Shown here: one piece after another, positions 6,014 to 11,524 of the stretch
How the letters are laid out: each line of letters starts with the position of its first letter
How positions within the stretch are numbered: position 1 is the first letter of the stretch
DNA from: Pyrolobus sp964613695
GTDB lineage: Archaea; Thermoproteota; Thermoprotei_A; Sulfolobales; Pyrodictiaceae
NCBI GenBank assembly: GCA_964613695.1
Contig: CAZTIR010000043.1
Location: forward strand, 1 to 11,524
Direction of reading: 5' to 3'
Length of the DNA: 11,524 bases
Translations under genes and position numbers: made by a program
The notes under the pieces: model-generated
What the model saw: the letters and a program-made list of their open reading frames with translations, nothing else
The model's database searches: none
Told to the model about the DNA's origin: nothing

Positions 6014-6493
6014 TTACTCTGTGGCTACCTCTCCACGCTCCTCAAGCCTTCTTATCGCCTCTGCTATCTCATGCAACAGCTCCGCCGGAGACTCGAACTC
6101 GTCCTTCGGTATCTCGTCTAGTATCTTGCTCATGGGTACACCCATCCAGTTCAGATCCTTTAGCCTCTCCTTCAGAGCATCCTTCTTTACCGGGAAGTCT
6201 AGGCCGCGAATCCTCTTTAGCACCTCAACAGCCCAGTTGATGCCGCGCTTGCTTGCCACAGGCACCTCGCCACGCTCCTCAAGCTTGTGTATGGCCTTGG
6301 CTATCTCGTGGAGGAGCTCTGCAGGGGATTCAAACTCATCCTTCTCTATCTCGTCTAGCACCTTGGTTAGAGGTAGACCCCGCCAGTAGAGATCCTTCAG
6401 CCTCTCCTTTAGCACATCCTTCTTTACCGGGAAGTCTAGGCCACGGATCCTCTTCAAGACCTCAGCAGCCCAGCTTATACCCCTCCTAGCCAT
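6014..6493 (-). CDS. Tandem DUF2795-like protein with two near-identical repeats
   Basis: A 159-residue protein formed almost wholly of two 79-residue repeats, 61 of 78 aligned residues identical by eye. Each repeat has a short lead helix (RRGISWAAEVLKRI), then GLDFPVKKDxLKERLKDL, a short linker, and VLDEIEKDEFESPAELLHEI with a charged helix. The FP.K..L spacing and the late E-F-E-S-P-A-E-L turn match what I recall of DUF2795, a small domain of unknown function normally found once per protein; the match is from memory. The highly charged, soluble helices suggest a compact binding module. The start at ATG 6493 has GGAGGTG six bases upstream and a TATA box about 40 bases upstream. It is a single-gene unit, divergent from the TRAX-like gene. 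Confidence 0.75.
   Translation of the reverse strand: MARRGISWAAEVLKRIRGLDFPVKKDVLKERLKDLYWRGLPLTKVLDEIEKDEFESPAELLHEIAKAIHKLEERGEVPVASKRGINWAVEVLKRIRGLDFPVKKDALKERLKDLNWMGVPMSKILDEIPKDEFESPAELLHEIAEAIRRLEERGEVATE
6017..6250 (-). repeat. Second copy of the 79-residue coding repeat
   Basis: C-terminal copy (period 237 bases, truncated by one residue at the stop). The DNA is also similar, for example the shared segment ending in TTCTTTACCGGGAAGTCTAG near 6180-6200, which suggests a fairly recent duplication or ongoing gene conversion. Confidence 0.85.
6251..6487 (-). repeat. First copy of the 79-residue coding repeat
   Basis: N-terminal copy, 237 bases. It differs from the second copy mainly around YWRGLPLT versus NWMGVPMS and IEKD versus IPKD. 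Confidence 0.85.
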
Positions 6494-6499
6494 AAGGGA

Positions 6500-6506
6500 C
6501 ACCTCC
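6500..6506 (-). promoter_or_regulatory. Shine-Dalgarno site of the DUF2795-like gene
   Basis: GGAGGTG on the minus strand, six bases before ATG 6493. It decides this start over an ATG at 6508 and an upstream extension in frame. Confidence 0.65.
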
Positions 6507-6530
6507 ATTGTACTGGAGTTATACATGTCA

Positions 6531-6544
6531 ATATAAAACGTTTT
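6531..6544. promoter_or_regulatory. Divergent promoter with a palindrome over the TATA box
   Basis: ATATAAAA (6531-6538) read on the minus strand is TTTTATAT, a strong TATA box that predicts a start near 6509 for the DUF2795-like gene. It overlaps the perfect ten-base palindrome AAAACGTTTT (6535-6544). On the plus strand the same element would start transcription near 6560 for the TRAX-like gene. Alternatively CTAAA at 6556-6560 could give a leaderless transcript. A protein bound at the palindrome would block the TATA box; that is inference. Confidence 0.5.
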
Positions 6545-6586
6545 GGAGAATGCCCCTAAAGCAGATAGCGTGAAATAGAAGTTGCC

Positions 6587-7294
6587 ATGGCTAGTTATGT
6601 GCTGCGGGGATTCGAAGCTTTGTACAAGACACCGGATATATCAATGATTGAGAACAAGCTGCGAGAGGTCATTGCAAAGATAGACTCTGTGCTCTCATCA
6701 CGTGAGAGTATCCGCGATAACCTGATACGCAAGTCTCGCGAAATTATACGCTACTCTAGCTGGGCTATCAATGCTATACTACGGGGGGCCGTGGATGAGG
6801 CGAAACATCACATATCACAGCTTGACAAGAGTGTTAGAGAGTTCCTCGAGTATGCTAGGAGAGATCCTCGACTCTATTACAGCGGTTTAGTTGACTCCAC
6901 GCTCGCGGAGTATGTTGAGGCTAAACTACTCTACTCTCTCATCCTAGAGGCTAAGCTCTTGACTCCAGACGAGCTGGGGGTTCCCGAGGTGCCATACCTT
7001 CAAGGGCTTGGTGACGTTATAGGAGAGCTTAGGAGGCTGGCGCTCGACCACTTACGCATCGAGGACTATGAGTATGCTGAACGCATACTCGCGCTGATGG
7101 AGGTAATATACAACGAGATGAGAGTGCTCGAATACCCTGACGCCCTCATGCCGGGCGTCCGCCACAAGGTTGACGTGGCGCGCAGGCTGATAGACGATAC
7201 CAAGGCGTTGTTAATAGAGGTTAAGGGTAGGCGAGAACTGTTAGAGAAACTAGGGCGCCTTGAGCACAGAGACGCAGAGGAAAGACCCCGTTGA
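6587..7294 (+). CDS. TRAX/translin-like protein (probable RNase)
   Basis: A 235-residue all-helical protein of the translin/TRAX superfamily, nucleic-acid-binding proteins that assemble into octameric barrels. TRAX members cut RNA inside the barrel. Family signatures seen: RDNLIRKSREIIRYSS (43-58), YYSGLVDSTLAEYVEAKLL (97-115), PYLQGLGDVIGELRRLALDHLR (136-157), and YPDALMPGVRHKVDVARRLIDDTKALL (183-209). E108 and E111 in EYVEA are at the positions of the acidic pair used in catalysis by TRAX, so a nuclease, not a pure binding protein, is likely, as in the Archaeoglobus TRAX-like protein. The ATG at 6587 has no Shine-Dalgarno site and is probably leaderless. The next gene overlaps it by 35 bases. 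Confidence 0.85.
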   Translation: MASYVLRGFEALYKTPDISMIENKLREVIAKIDSVLSSRESIRDNLIRKSREIIRYSSWAINAILRGAVDEAKHHISQLDKSVREFLEYARRDPRLYYSGLVDSTLAEYVEAKLLYSLILEAKLLTPDELGVPEVPYLQGLGDVIGELRRLALDHLRIEDYEYAERILALMEVIYNEMRVLEYPDALMPGVRHKVDVARRLIDDTKALLIEVKGRRELLEKLGRLEHRDAEERPR

Positions 7295-7601
7295 GGCTAT
7301 TATAAAAGCTCTACGCGACTATCTGCGCGACCGTGGCCACATGCTCTTCTCTCTTGCTAGTAGCGAGTCTATCGCAAGGATTGCGCTTAGAGGCTTGTGG
7401 CGGCGTCACGATATAAGCACGGGTTACGTAAAATTGATGGATGCTGTGAGGGAAGCTAAGAGGAGCGAGGAGCATATGAAGAGATTGCGGGAGTATGGAA
7501 TACTTGGCTTCGAGGTTTTCGACGGGGAGCTGTACGCGGTAGTTGATTTGAGAAAATTACGAGAGTTGTGGAGGCGGGCTTCTAGGCCATCTACCCGCTA
7601 A
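7260..7601 (+). CDS. Unknown small basic protein overlapping the TRAX-like gene
   Basis: A 113-residue protein with no named family that I recognise. It is rich in Arg/Lys/Glu helices (residues 9-26 and 58-79) and has a short strand pair near its end (FEVFDGELYAVVDL, 89-102), which could be the wing of a winged-helix domain; that is a guess. The TTG at 7260 is the best start. It lies inside the TRAX-like frame and overlaps it by 35 bases, so translation is probably coupled. The next in-frame start (ATG near 7341) would cut off the first helix. The stop overlaps the convergent macrodomain gene by 11 bases. It is a candidate partner of the TRAX-like protein by position only. Confidence 0.65.
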   Translation: MSTETQRKDPVEAIIKALRDYLRDRGHMLFSLASSESIARIALRGLWRRHDISTGYVKLMDAVREAKRSEEHMKRLREYGILGFEVFDGELYAVVDLRKLRELWRRASRPSTR

Positions 7602-8184
7602 CCCTTATACAGGTTGAGTGTTTCATACTCCTCCTCTTGATCGTCTCTATCATTTTCTCTGCATCCGATTCTCTAAACCCGACTAGTATGATGCGCTTGG
7701 GGAGCCTCCCCTTCTCTCTATAAACGTCCTCAATGGCGTCAAGCATGGCCTCTGTAGACTCTTCTATACTTAGGCCGCCTACACCGGCGCCCATAGCTGG
7801 CAACGCTAGGCTATCAATGCCTTTATCCAGAGCTGCTTCAAGGGCTGCGCGAGTTGCCCTCCTAACCTTTTCGCGTGTTGTACGCATTGCGGGTCTTTCC
7901 ATGGTCGGCGCGTGGATCACATACTTTATCCTGGGCGCAAGTCTACCCGCACTGGTAACAATGGCCTTACCCACCGGGACCGGGGCATGACGCCTTGCCT
8001 CCACCTCTACCTCCTCGCCTGCGGCCCTCTTAATCGCGCCAGCTACACCACCACCCATGATCATCAGGCTGTTCGCCGCGTTGACTATCGCATCCACGTT
8101 CTGCAGAGCTGTGATATCACCCTGCCAGACCTCGATAGAATAGTCTCCACAGGAGGCTCTGAGTAGAGGCCCTTTTACGCTCAT
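7591..8184 (-). CDS. Macrodomain (ADP-ribose-binding) protein
   Basis: A 197-residue single macrodomain of the Af1521/O-acetyl-ADP-ribose deacetylase type, which binds ADP-ribose and often removes it from proteins or nucleic acids. Seen: QGDIT (21-25, adenine and ribose contacts), VDAIVNAANS (30-39), the glycine loop MGGGVAGAI (43-51), VIHAPTM (89-95) and the second loop PAMGAGVGG (129-137). Asn 35 and 38 and both loops are intact, so binding is very likely and hydrolysis plausible. It lacks the zinc-binding insertion of the macrodomains encoded beside SirTM in bacteria. The start at ATG 8184 is 11 bases after the preceding stop, with a weak AGGGG site. It is the last gene of the run from 9937. 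Confidence 0.92.
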   Translation of the reverse strand: MSVKGPLLRASCGDYSIEVWQGDITALQNVDAIVNAANSLMIMGGGVAGAIKRAAGEEVEVEARRHAPVPVGKAIVTSAGRLAPRIKYVIHAPTMERPAMRTTREKVRRATRAALEAALDKGIDSLALPAMGAGVGGLSIEESTEAMLDAIEDVYREKGRLPKRIILVGFRESDAEKMIETIKRRSMKHSTCIRVSG

Positions 8185-8195
8185 GATGATAGCCC

Positions 8196-8717
8196 CTACA
8201 TGCTCACCCTCTCTAGCAATACTTCGTAACCTTTACGCCTCACGATAGTATAGTGCCTAACGCCAGCCCTATGCAGAGCAACTCCAAAGATACCTGGCGC
8301 ATCGCTCACATCTACTACCTTTACAGACGCTCCTCTAACGAACCGTAGAAGCTTCTCTATGTGTTCTCGTATAGTCTCTCTACCATAACCCGTCGGGTAG
8401 CGCACAGGCATCACAAGTACTCTATGTAGTACAGACTGAAGGCTCTCGACAAGAGCTTCTATCAGAGGGTCTCCGCTGACAAGGATTATATTAAGCCTGG
8501 AGGAGGCCTCGGCGTAGTGTATCGCTGAGACCGCGACAAGCGGTACCGGATCACGCCATGCGATCACGGTGTCTGGTTTCGCCTCGTACCTAACCCTCCT
8601 AGCAGCCTCCTCGAGCGCCTCACGCGGACCCATAATCACGGTCTTAGCGAACAATTCTACGAGTCGAGGCTCGGGATTATCGTTCATAAATACCTCTTTC
8701 CAAATGTCAATAGGCAT
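8196..8717 (-). CDS. Unknown alpha/beta protein between H-protein and macrodomain
   Basis: A 173-residue soluble protein that I cannot assign. Alternating strands and helices are evident: TVIAW, a helix through VAVSAIHYAEASS, LNIILVSGDP (about 74-83, a strand-turn typical of Rossmann-like folds), a helix through EALVESLQSVL, VLVMPV, a helix through IREHIEKLLRFV, and VKVVDVSD. The C-terminal part ends HYTIVRRKGYEVLLERV. There are no sirtuin, CARF, kinase or glycosylase motifs that I could find. The ATG at 8717 overlaps the H-protein stop (TAATG) and has GAGGG upstream. A second ATG at 8687 after GAGGT is also possible (163 residues). The tight packing indicates shared function with the lipoyl protein and the macrodomain. 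Confidence 0.75.
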   Translation of the reverse strand: MPIDIWKEVFMNDNPEPRLVELFAKTVIMGPREALEEAARRVRYEAKPDTVIAWRDPVPLVAVSAIHYAEASSRLNIILVSGDPLIEALVESLQSVLHRVLVMPVRYPTGYGRETIREHIEKLLRFVRGASVKVVDVSDAPGIFGVALHRAGVRHYTIVRRKGYEVLLERVSM

Positions 8718-9136
8718 TACTTGCTCTCCCTCGAACGTATATACTCGGCATACTCTTCAGGCGTTAATAGCTCCTCATACTGCTTAGGGTCATCGACCTT
8801 GATCTTGAACATCCAGGCTTCGTAGGGCTTCTGGTTTAAGAGCTCGGGTGCATCATACAACTCCTCGTTAACCTCGATTATCTCTCCATCGACCGGTGCA
8901 TATACGTCAGCAGCGGCTTTAACAGACTCTATACTAGCCACGGCCTCTCCTCTCTTCACGCGTCTACCCTTCTCGGGCAGCTCGACACCAACTATGTCAC
9001 GAAGCTTCTTCTGAGCATAATCAGTTATACCTACTACTACTACATCGCCCTCTAGCTTAGCCCACTCGTCGGTTTTAGTATAGCGTCTATCCTTTGCAAT
9101 AAGATAGCCATCCACGTTTATATACTCGGATTCCAA
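8717..9136 (-). CDS. gcvH: Glycine cleavage H-like lipoyl carrier protein
   Basis: A 139-residue lipoyl-domain protein. H-proteins carry the aminomethyl group between the P and T proteins of glycine cleavage on a swinging lipoyl-lysine. Seen: YTKTDEWAKLEGDVVVVGITDYAQKKLRDIVGVELP (the H-protein N-terminal half) and IESVKAAADVYAPVDG with the lipoylation site K73, followed by the conserved NEELYDAPELLNQKPYEAWMFKIK. All core features are intact. The start at TTG 9136 has GGGAGGGAG nine bases upstream; a TTG at 9175 would add 13 residues. No P, T or L protein is nearby, so it could instead serve lipoate transfer or a sulfur-oxidation lipoyl carrier. It follows the membrane protein gene and overlaps the next gene by one base. 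Confidence 0.9.
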   Translation of the reverse strand: MESEYINVDGYLIAKDRRYTKTDEWAKLEGDVVVVGITDYAQKKLRDIVGVELPEKGRRVKRGEAVASIESVKAAADVYAPVDGEIIEVNEELYDAPELLNQKPYEAWMFKIKVDDPKQYEELLTPEEYAEYIRSRESK

Positions 9137-9187
9137 GCTGTGCTCCCTCCCACACCCCTTAGCCCGCGAGGACAAGAGGTTAACGAG

Positions 9188-9937
9188 CTAGCGTCTCGCA
9201 GGAGCTGGTAGAGTGAGGATGACACTACTCCACGCTAGAGCAAGCATAGCGAGAAGCATATACCCCCACGCGGCTACCGGCAGCTCAACGTTGCGCAATT
9301 TGATACAATAATAGCTCCGGGTACAGTGGGTTGTCAACGAGTACTTGTCTAATAGGCTATAGGGCGAGAGGCCGTAGACACTAGCAAATCCCAGCACAAG
9401 GAGTATGATTAAGCCTATGGCGATACTCAGAAGAGTATACCTCTTATCGAGATTCGAGGAAATCCTAACATCCTCCACAAAGATAGTCTCAAAGATAGCA
9501 GTTATGACACCAACTATCACGATGTACGGCTCGTCGGGGGTCACGCGCATCAAGAGCATTATAAAGCCTATGTACAGCGATGCTATGATGCTCACATAGT
9601 ATAGTATCTTGTCGCGCTCGTGGAGAGAGAATATCAACGGTATTAACGATATCAACGTCGTTAATAGTAGTGTTGCACTCGCGAAGATCGCCAGCGAGGC
9701 TGCAAGCAGGAAACCGTATCCTAGCACCAGAATAGACAGCATAGACGATGGGCTCGAATCACCACTATACCGGGTTGCGAGAAGCATACCCAGCTGAGAG
9801 CCGAAATAGAGTGACCAGAGGAGCCACACACCCGAGTTTATACACGATATGCTAGGACACATATAGCCGTAAACTACTATATAGCCGTCAAGCGCGAGCA
9901 ACAGAGAGCCGAGGATTATAGAGCGTAGCCGCAGCAC
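9188..9937 (-). CDS. Eight-helix membrane protein with two outside Cys pairs
   Basis: A 249-residue membrane protein of no named family that I recognise. Predicted helices are near 7-25, 36-55, 66-86, 88-105, 111-130, 137-155, 168-188 and 221-243. The positive-inside rule fits an N-in/C-in layout: RLR at the start, HERDK 106-110, RISSNLDKR 158-166 and PARR at the end are all cytoplasmic. The two Cys pairs, C27/C32 and C205/C211, then fall on the external side, where disulfides would stabilise them. The start at GTG 9937 is about 26 bases after a TATA-like AGTTTAGAG on the minus strand, so it is probably leaderless. It heads the run that includes the H-protein, the unknown protein and the macrodomain, which are not membrane proteins. 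Confidence 0.8.
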   Translation of the reverse strand: MLRLRSIILGSLLLALDGYIVVYGYMCPSISCINSGVWLLWSLYFGSQLGMLLATRYSGDSSPSSMLSILVLGYGFLLAASLAIFASATLLLTTLISLIPLIFSLHERDKILYYVSIIASLYIGFIMLLMRVTPDEPYIVIVGVITAIFETIFVEDVRISSNLDKRYTLLSIAIGLIILLVLGFASVYGLSPYSLLDKYSLTTHCTRSYYCIKLRNVELPVAAWGYMLLAMLALAWSSVILTLPAPARR

Positions 9938-9957
9938 CGTAAGCTATACCCGGCTTA

Positions 9958-9985
9958 GGCTCTAAACTTATCACCACTCTTTATT
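9958..9985. promoter_or_regulatory. Divergent promoter between the membrane protein and the UDG gene
   Basis: On the minus strand AGTTTAGAG (about 9958-9967) is centred 26 bases before GTG 9937. On the plus strand TCTTTATT (9978-9985) is centred about 22 bases before ATG 10004. The ATG has no Shine-Dalgarno site, so both transcripts look leaderless. Assignment is by spacing only. Confidence 0.45.
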
Positions 9986-10003
9986 ACCATTAAGCCTAAT
10001 ATC

Positions 10004-10681
10004 ATGGGCGATAGAGGAGAGTTGAGTAACGAAAAAGAACTCGAGTATCTAAAACTTGTCGAGGAGGTGAGCCACTGCACCAAATGCCCTTTGTACAAGA
10101 CGCGTAAGAATCCGGTTGTAGGCGAGGGCCCCCTAGACGCTAGGATAATGTTTGTTGGAGAAGCTCCAGGGCGGCAGGAGGATGAAGAGGGTAGGCCCTT
10201 CGTAGGCGCCGCTGGCAAGCTGCTGACACATCTTATCGAAGACATTATAGGTATTAAGAGGAGCACCGTATACATAACTAATGTTCTGAAATGCAGGCCC
10301 CCGGGCAACAGGGACCCCACGGAGGAGGAGATAAGAGCATGTACACCCTACCTCTGGAGACAAATTAGGATAATCAAACCAGAATTGATAATAGCGTTGG
10401 GGAGGTTTGCTGGCCGCGTACTGCTCGAAAAAGCTGGCATACCGTGGCACGGGATAAAGGCTCATCGGGGCCACGTATACCGCGTTATTATAGAGGGCGT
10501 GGATACATCCATCATTGTAACGTATCATCCTGCGGCAGCATTATACAATCCGAAGCTCCGAGCAGAACTGGAACACGACTTCAGGAACGTTATTAAACCG
10601 AGAGTAGAGGAGATATTAAGCGGCAAAAAGAAGAGTAGGCAACTAACGTTATTCGACTTCTTTTCGAAGAGCGAGCGTTAA
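10004..10681 (+). CDS. Family 4 uracil-DNA glycosylase with C-terminal PCNA-binding motif
   Basis: A 225-residue iron-sulfur uracil-DNA glycosylase that removes uracil formed by cytosine deamination, a frequent lesion at high temperature. Seen: four cluster cysteines (C25 and C28 in CTKCPL, C97, C113), GEAPGRQEDEEGRPFVGAAG (52-71, uracil pocket and catalytic region), NVLKCRPPGNRDP (93-105), IIALG (129-133) and VTYHPAA (172-178, the minor-groove His motif). All are typical of family 4, not family 5. The last 13 residues contain QLTLFDFF (213-220), a full PIP box (Q-x-x-L-x-x-F-F) that should dock the enzyme on PCNA. The start at ATG 10004 is leaderless. The last 33 bases overlap the convergent gene. 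Confidence 0.95.
   Translation: MGDRGELSNEKELEYLKLVEEVSHCTKCPLYKTRKNPVVGEGPLDARIMFVGEAPGRQEDEEGRPFVGAAGKLLTHLIEDIIGIKRSTVYITNVLKCRPPGNRDPTEEEIRACTPYLWRQIRIIKPELIIALGRFAGRVLLEKAGIPWHGIKAHRGHVYRVIIEGVDTSIIVTYHPAAALYNPKLRAELEHDFRNVIKPRVEEILSGKKKSRQLTLFDFFSKSER
10640..10663 (+). other. PIP-box codons (PCNA-interacting peptide) of the UDG
   Basis: Codons 213-220 encode QLTLFDFF, fitting the eight-position PIP-box consensus exactly, preceded by a basic KKKSR stretch. From 10649 onward these codons are also coding on the minus strand for the end of the convergent gene. Confidence 0.85.
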
Positions 10682-11524
10682 CCCTGCCCCTACAGCCATT
10701 GAGCTCAAGAGACTCGACAATATTATTGCAACTAGGAGGCTCATATCACTCGTCTTACTTGTTGCTTGCAAGGTGCCTTCACTGACGCTTAGCACGAGTA
10801 AGAGGAGGGAATACGTGCTAGCCTGATCGGCTATCAAGGCGCTTGACTCGTTGAACGGCGTGTGGAGAGCATAATCGGCCATGATGTCGGCGTTGAACGA
10901 TCGTAATCCGGTGATTGCTTCGTGCAATTGCAGCTGCTTAAGAGCACATTCCCGAAGTATGGTAGGCGGCGTACCAGAGGCCAGGTCGTAGCCGGCTAGC
11001 GAGCTTGTCACAAGCCCTAATATGTTAAGGGCTAGTGCACCCGCGCGAATATAGTCGCCTTGAAGGAGGGCAGTATGCATGTCAAGCTGTAGAGTCGAAA
11101 TTGGTATCATCTCGGCGTTACGCAGCTTAACCTTCTTGCTCTTTATTAGAGACTCGATATACTTGGTTGCGAGATCCGCATAGTTGACTAGTAGCTTCAC
11201 TGCTCTCCTAAACGCAGCCGAGTCTATCAGGGGGCCTGTCACGCTCTTGGCAGCATCTAGCCAGTGTACTACTGTCATTAACCGTAGTGCACCTAGTGCT
11301 TTGAGCCTAGGATCATTCGATGAGAGTAGTTTCGCCGCCGCGTAGAGGCGGTACTCCGCTGACATTAAGGCTTCAAGCCTCCAGAGGGGCACATGCTTGC
11401 GCCTCATTACCTCGGCTTTAAGTATGTATATCTCCTCAGCTAACTTCTTCCTATCTATGCTCGATAATATTAATCTTGTCAGATTATCAACTAGGTTTAT
11501 GCTAGCCTCCTGTATGAATTCTAC
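10649..11524 (-). CDS. Membrane-anchored, probably extracellular helical protein (N-terminus outside the window)
   Basis: The frame is open without a stop from the right edge (11524) to the TAA at 10649-10651, giving at least 291 residues. The internal ATG at 11407 is not the true start, because 39 codons before it read through in frame (ending AEEIYILKAEV). The body is helical and rich in Ala/Leu with no catalytic motif that I know. Near the end a Ser/Thr-rich linker (SEGTLQATSKTSD) leads into one membrane helix (SLLVAIILSSLLSSMAVGAG) and a short charged tail (RKEVE). This is the layout of archaeal secreted proteins anchored at the C-terminus, with an Asn-x-Ser sequon (NES) in the outer part. 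A signal peptide would lie beyond the window. Confidence 0.65.
   Translation of the reverse strand, partial: VEFIQEASINLVDNLTRLILSSIDRKKLAEEIYILKAEVMRRKHVPLWRLEALMSAEYRLYAAAKLLSSNDPRLKALGALRLMTVVHWLDAAKSVTGPLIDSAAFRRAVKLLVNYADLATKYIESLIKSKKVKLRNAEMIPISTLQLDMHTALLQGDYIRAGALALNILGLVTSSLAGYDLASGTPPTILRECALKQLQLHEAITGLRSFNADIMADYALHTPFNESSALIADQASTYSLLLLVLSVSEGTLQATSKTSDMSLLVAIILSSLLSSMAVGAGLTLALRKEVE

Noticed and set aside
6017..6487. CRISPR array or non-coding direct repeat
   Set aside because: The 237-base period keeps the reading frame and encodes a conserved domain; there are only two copies and no spacers.
8196..8717. Sirtuin or CARF-domain identity for the unknown alpha/beta protein
   Set aside because: No GAG.S, no zinc CxxC pairs, and no CARF-type glycine loop are present; calling it either would be forcing the context.
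9117..9125. TATA-like GTATATAAA (minus strand) at the start of the H-protein gene
   Set aside because: It lies within the conserved coding region and would start transcription inside the H-protein, with no sensible downstream start codon.
10133..10528. Minus-strand open frame inside the UDG gene
   Set aside because: The plus-strand reading has every family 4 UDG motif; the antisense product has no recognisable feature.

Overview
The window looks like a gene-dense chromosomal segment of a hyperthermophilic crenarchaeon (Thermoproteota; the Desulfurococcales/Pyrodictiaceae neighbourhood is my guess, not proven). Reasons: TATA-like boxes about 25 bases before several starts, frequent GTG/TTG starts, short crenarchaeal-type Shine-Dalgarno sites (GGAGGTG, GGTG) next to apparently leaderless genes, an archaeal-type lumazine synthase, a TRAX/translin-like protein, a family 4 uracil-DNA glycosylase with a PCNA-binding tail, and almost no non-coding DNA. 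No gap between genes exceeds about 110 bases. I see no insertion sequence, CRISPR array, integrase or other mobile element.

Layout. (1) 1-1721: the 5' part of a tRNA-Ala(GGC) gene on the minus strand, then a plus-strand run of a divergent methylenetetrahydrofolate-reductase-like protein, a small Cys-rich zinc protein and an unknown protein coupled to it by a GTGA overlap. (2) 1722-1797: a nested GC-rich inverted repeat between convergent genes. (3) 1798-3936, minus: tRNase Z followed directly by an RlmI-type PUA/methyltransferase. (4) 4063-4239, plus: a tiny AbrB/MazE-like protein. (5) 4292-5949, minus: thpR, an unknown Cys-containing protein, and ribH. (6) 6014-6493, minus: a protein made of two nearly identical 79-residue DUF2795-like repeats, divergent from (7) 6587-7601, plus: a TRAX/translin-like gene overlapping a small unknown gene. 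(8) 7591-9937, minus: an eight-helix membrane protein, a glycine-cleavage H-like lipoyl protein, an unknown alpha/beta protein and a macrodomain protein, tightly packed. (9) 10004-10681, plus: family 4 uracil-DNA glycosylase, whose PIP-box codons overlap the 3' end of (10) a convergent, membrane-anchored gene that runs off the right edge.

Functionally the window mixes RNA maturation and turnover (tRNA, tRNase Z, rRNA methyltransferase, ThpR, TRAX-like protein), cofactor and one-carbon chemistry (MTHFR-like, RibH, H-protein) and DNA repair. The observation I rate highest is the lipoyl carrier protein, unknown protein and macrodomain packed in one apparent transcription unit. It recalls, but does not match in detail, the bacterial GcvH-L/macrodomain/SirTM ADP-ribosylation operons. 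The perfect internal duplication in the DUF2795-like protein, beside a divergent promoter with a palindrome on its TATA box, is the second.
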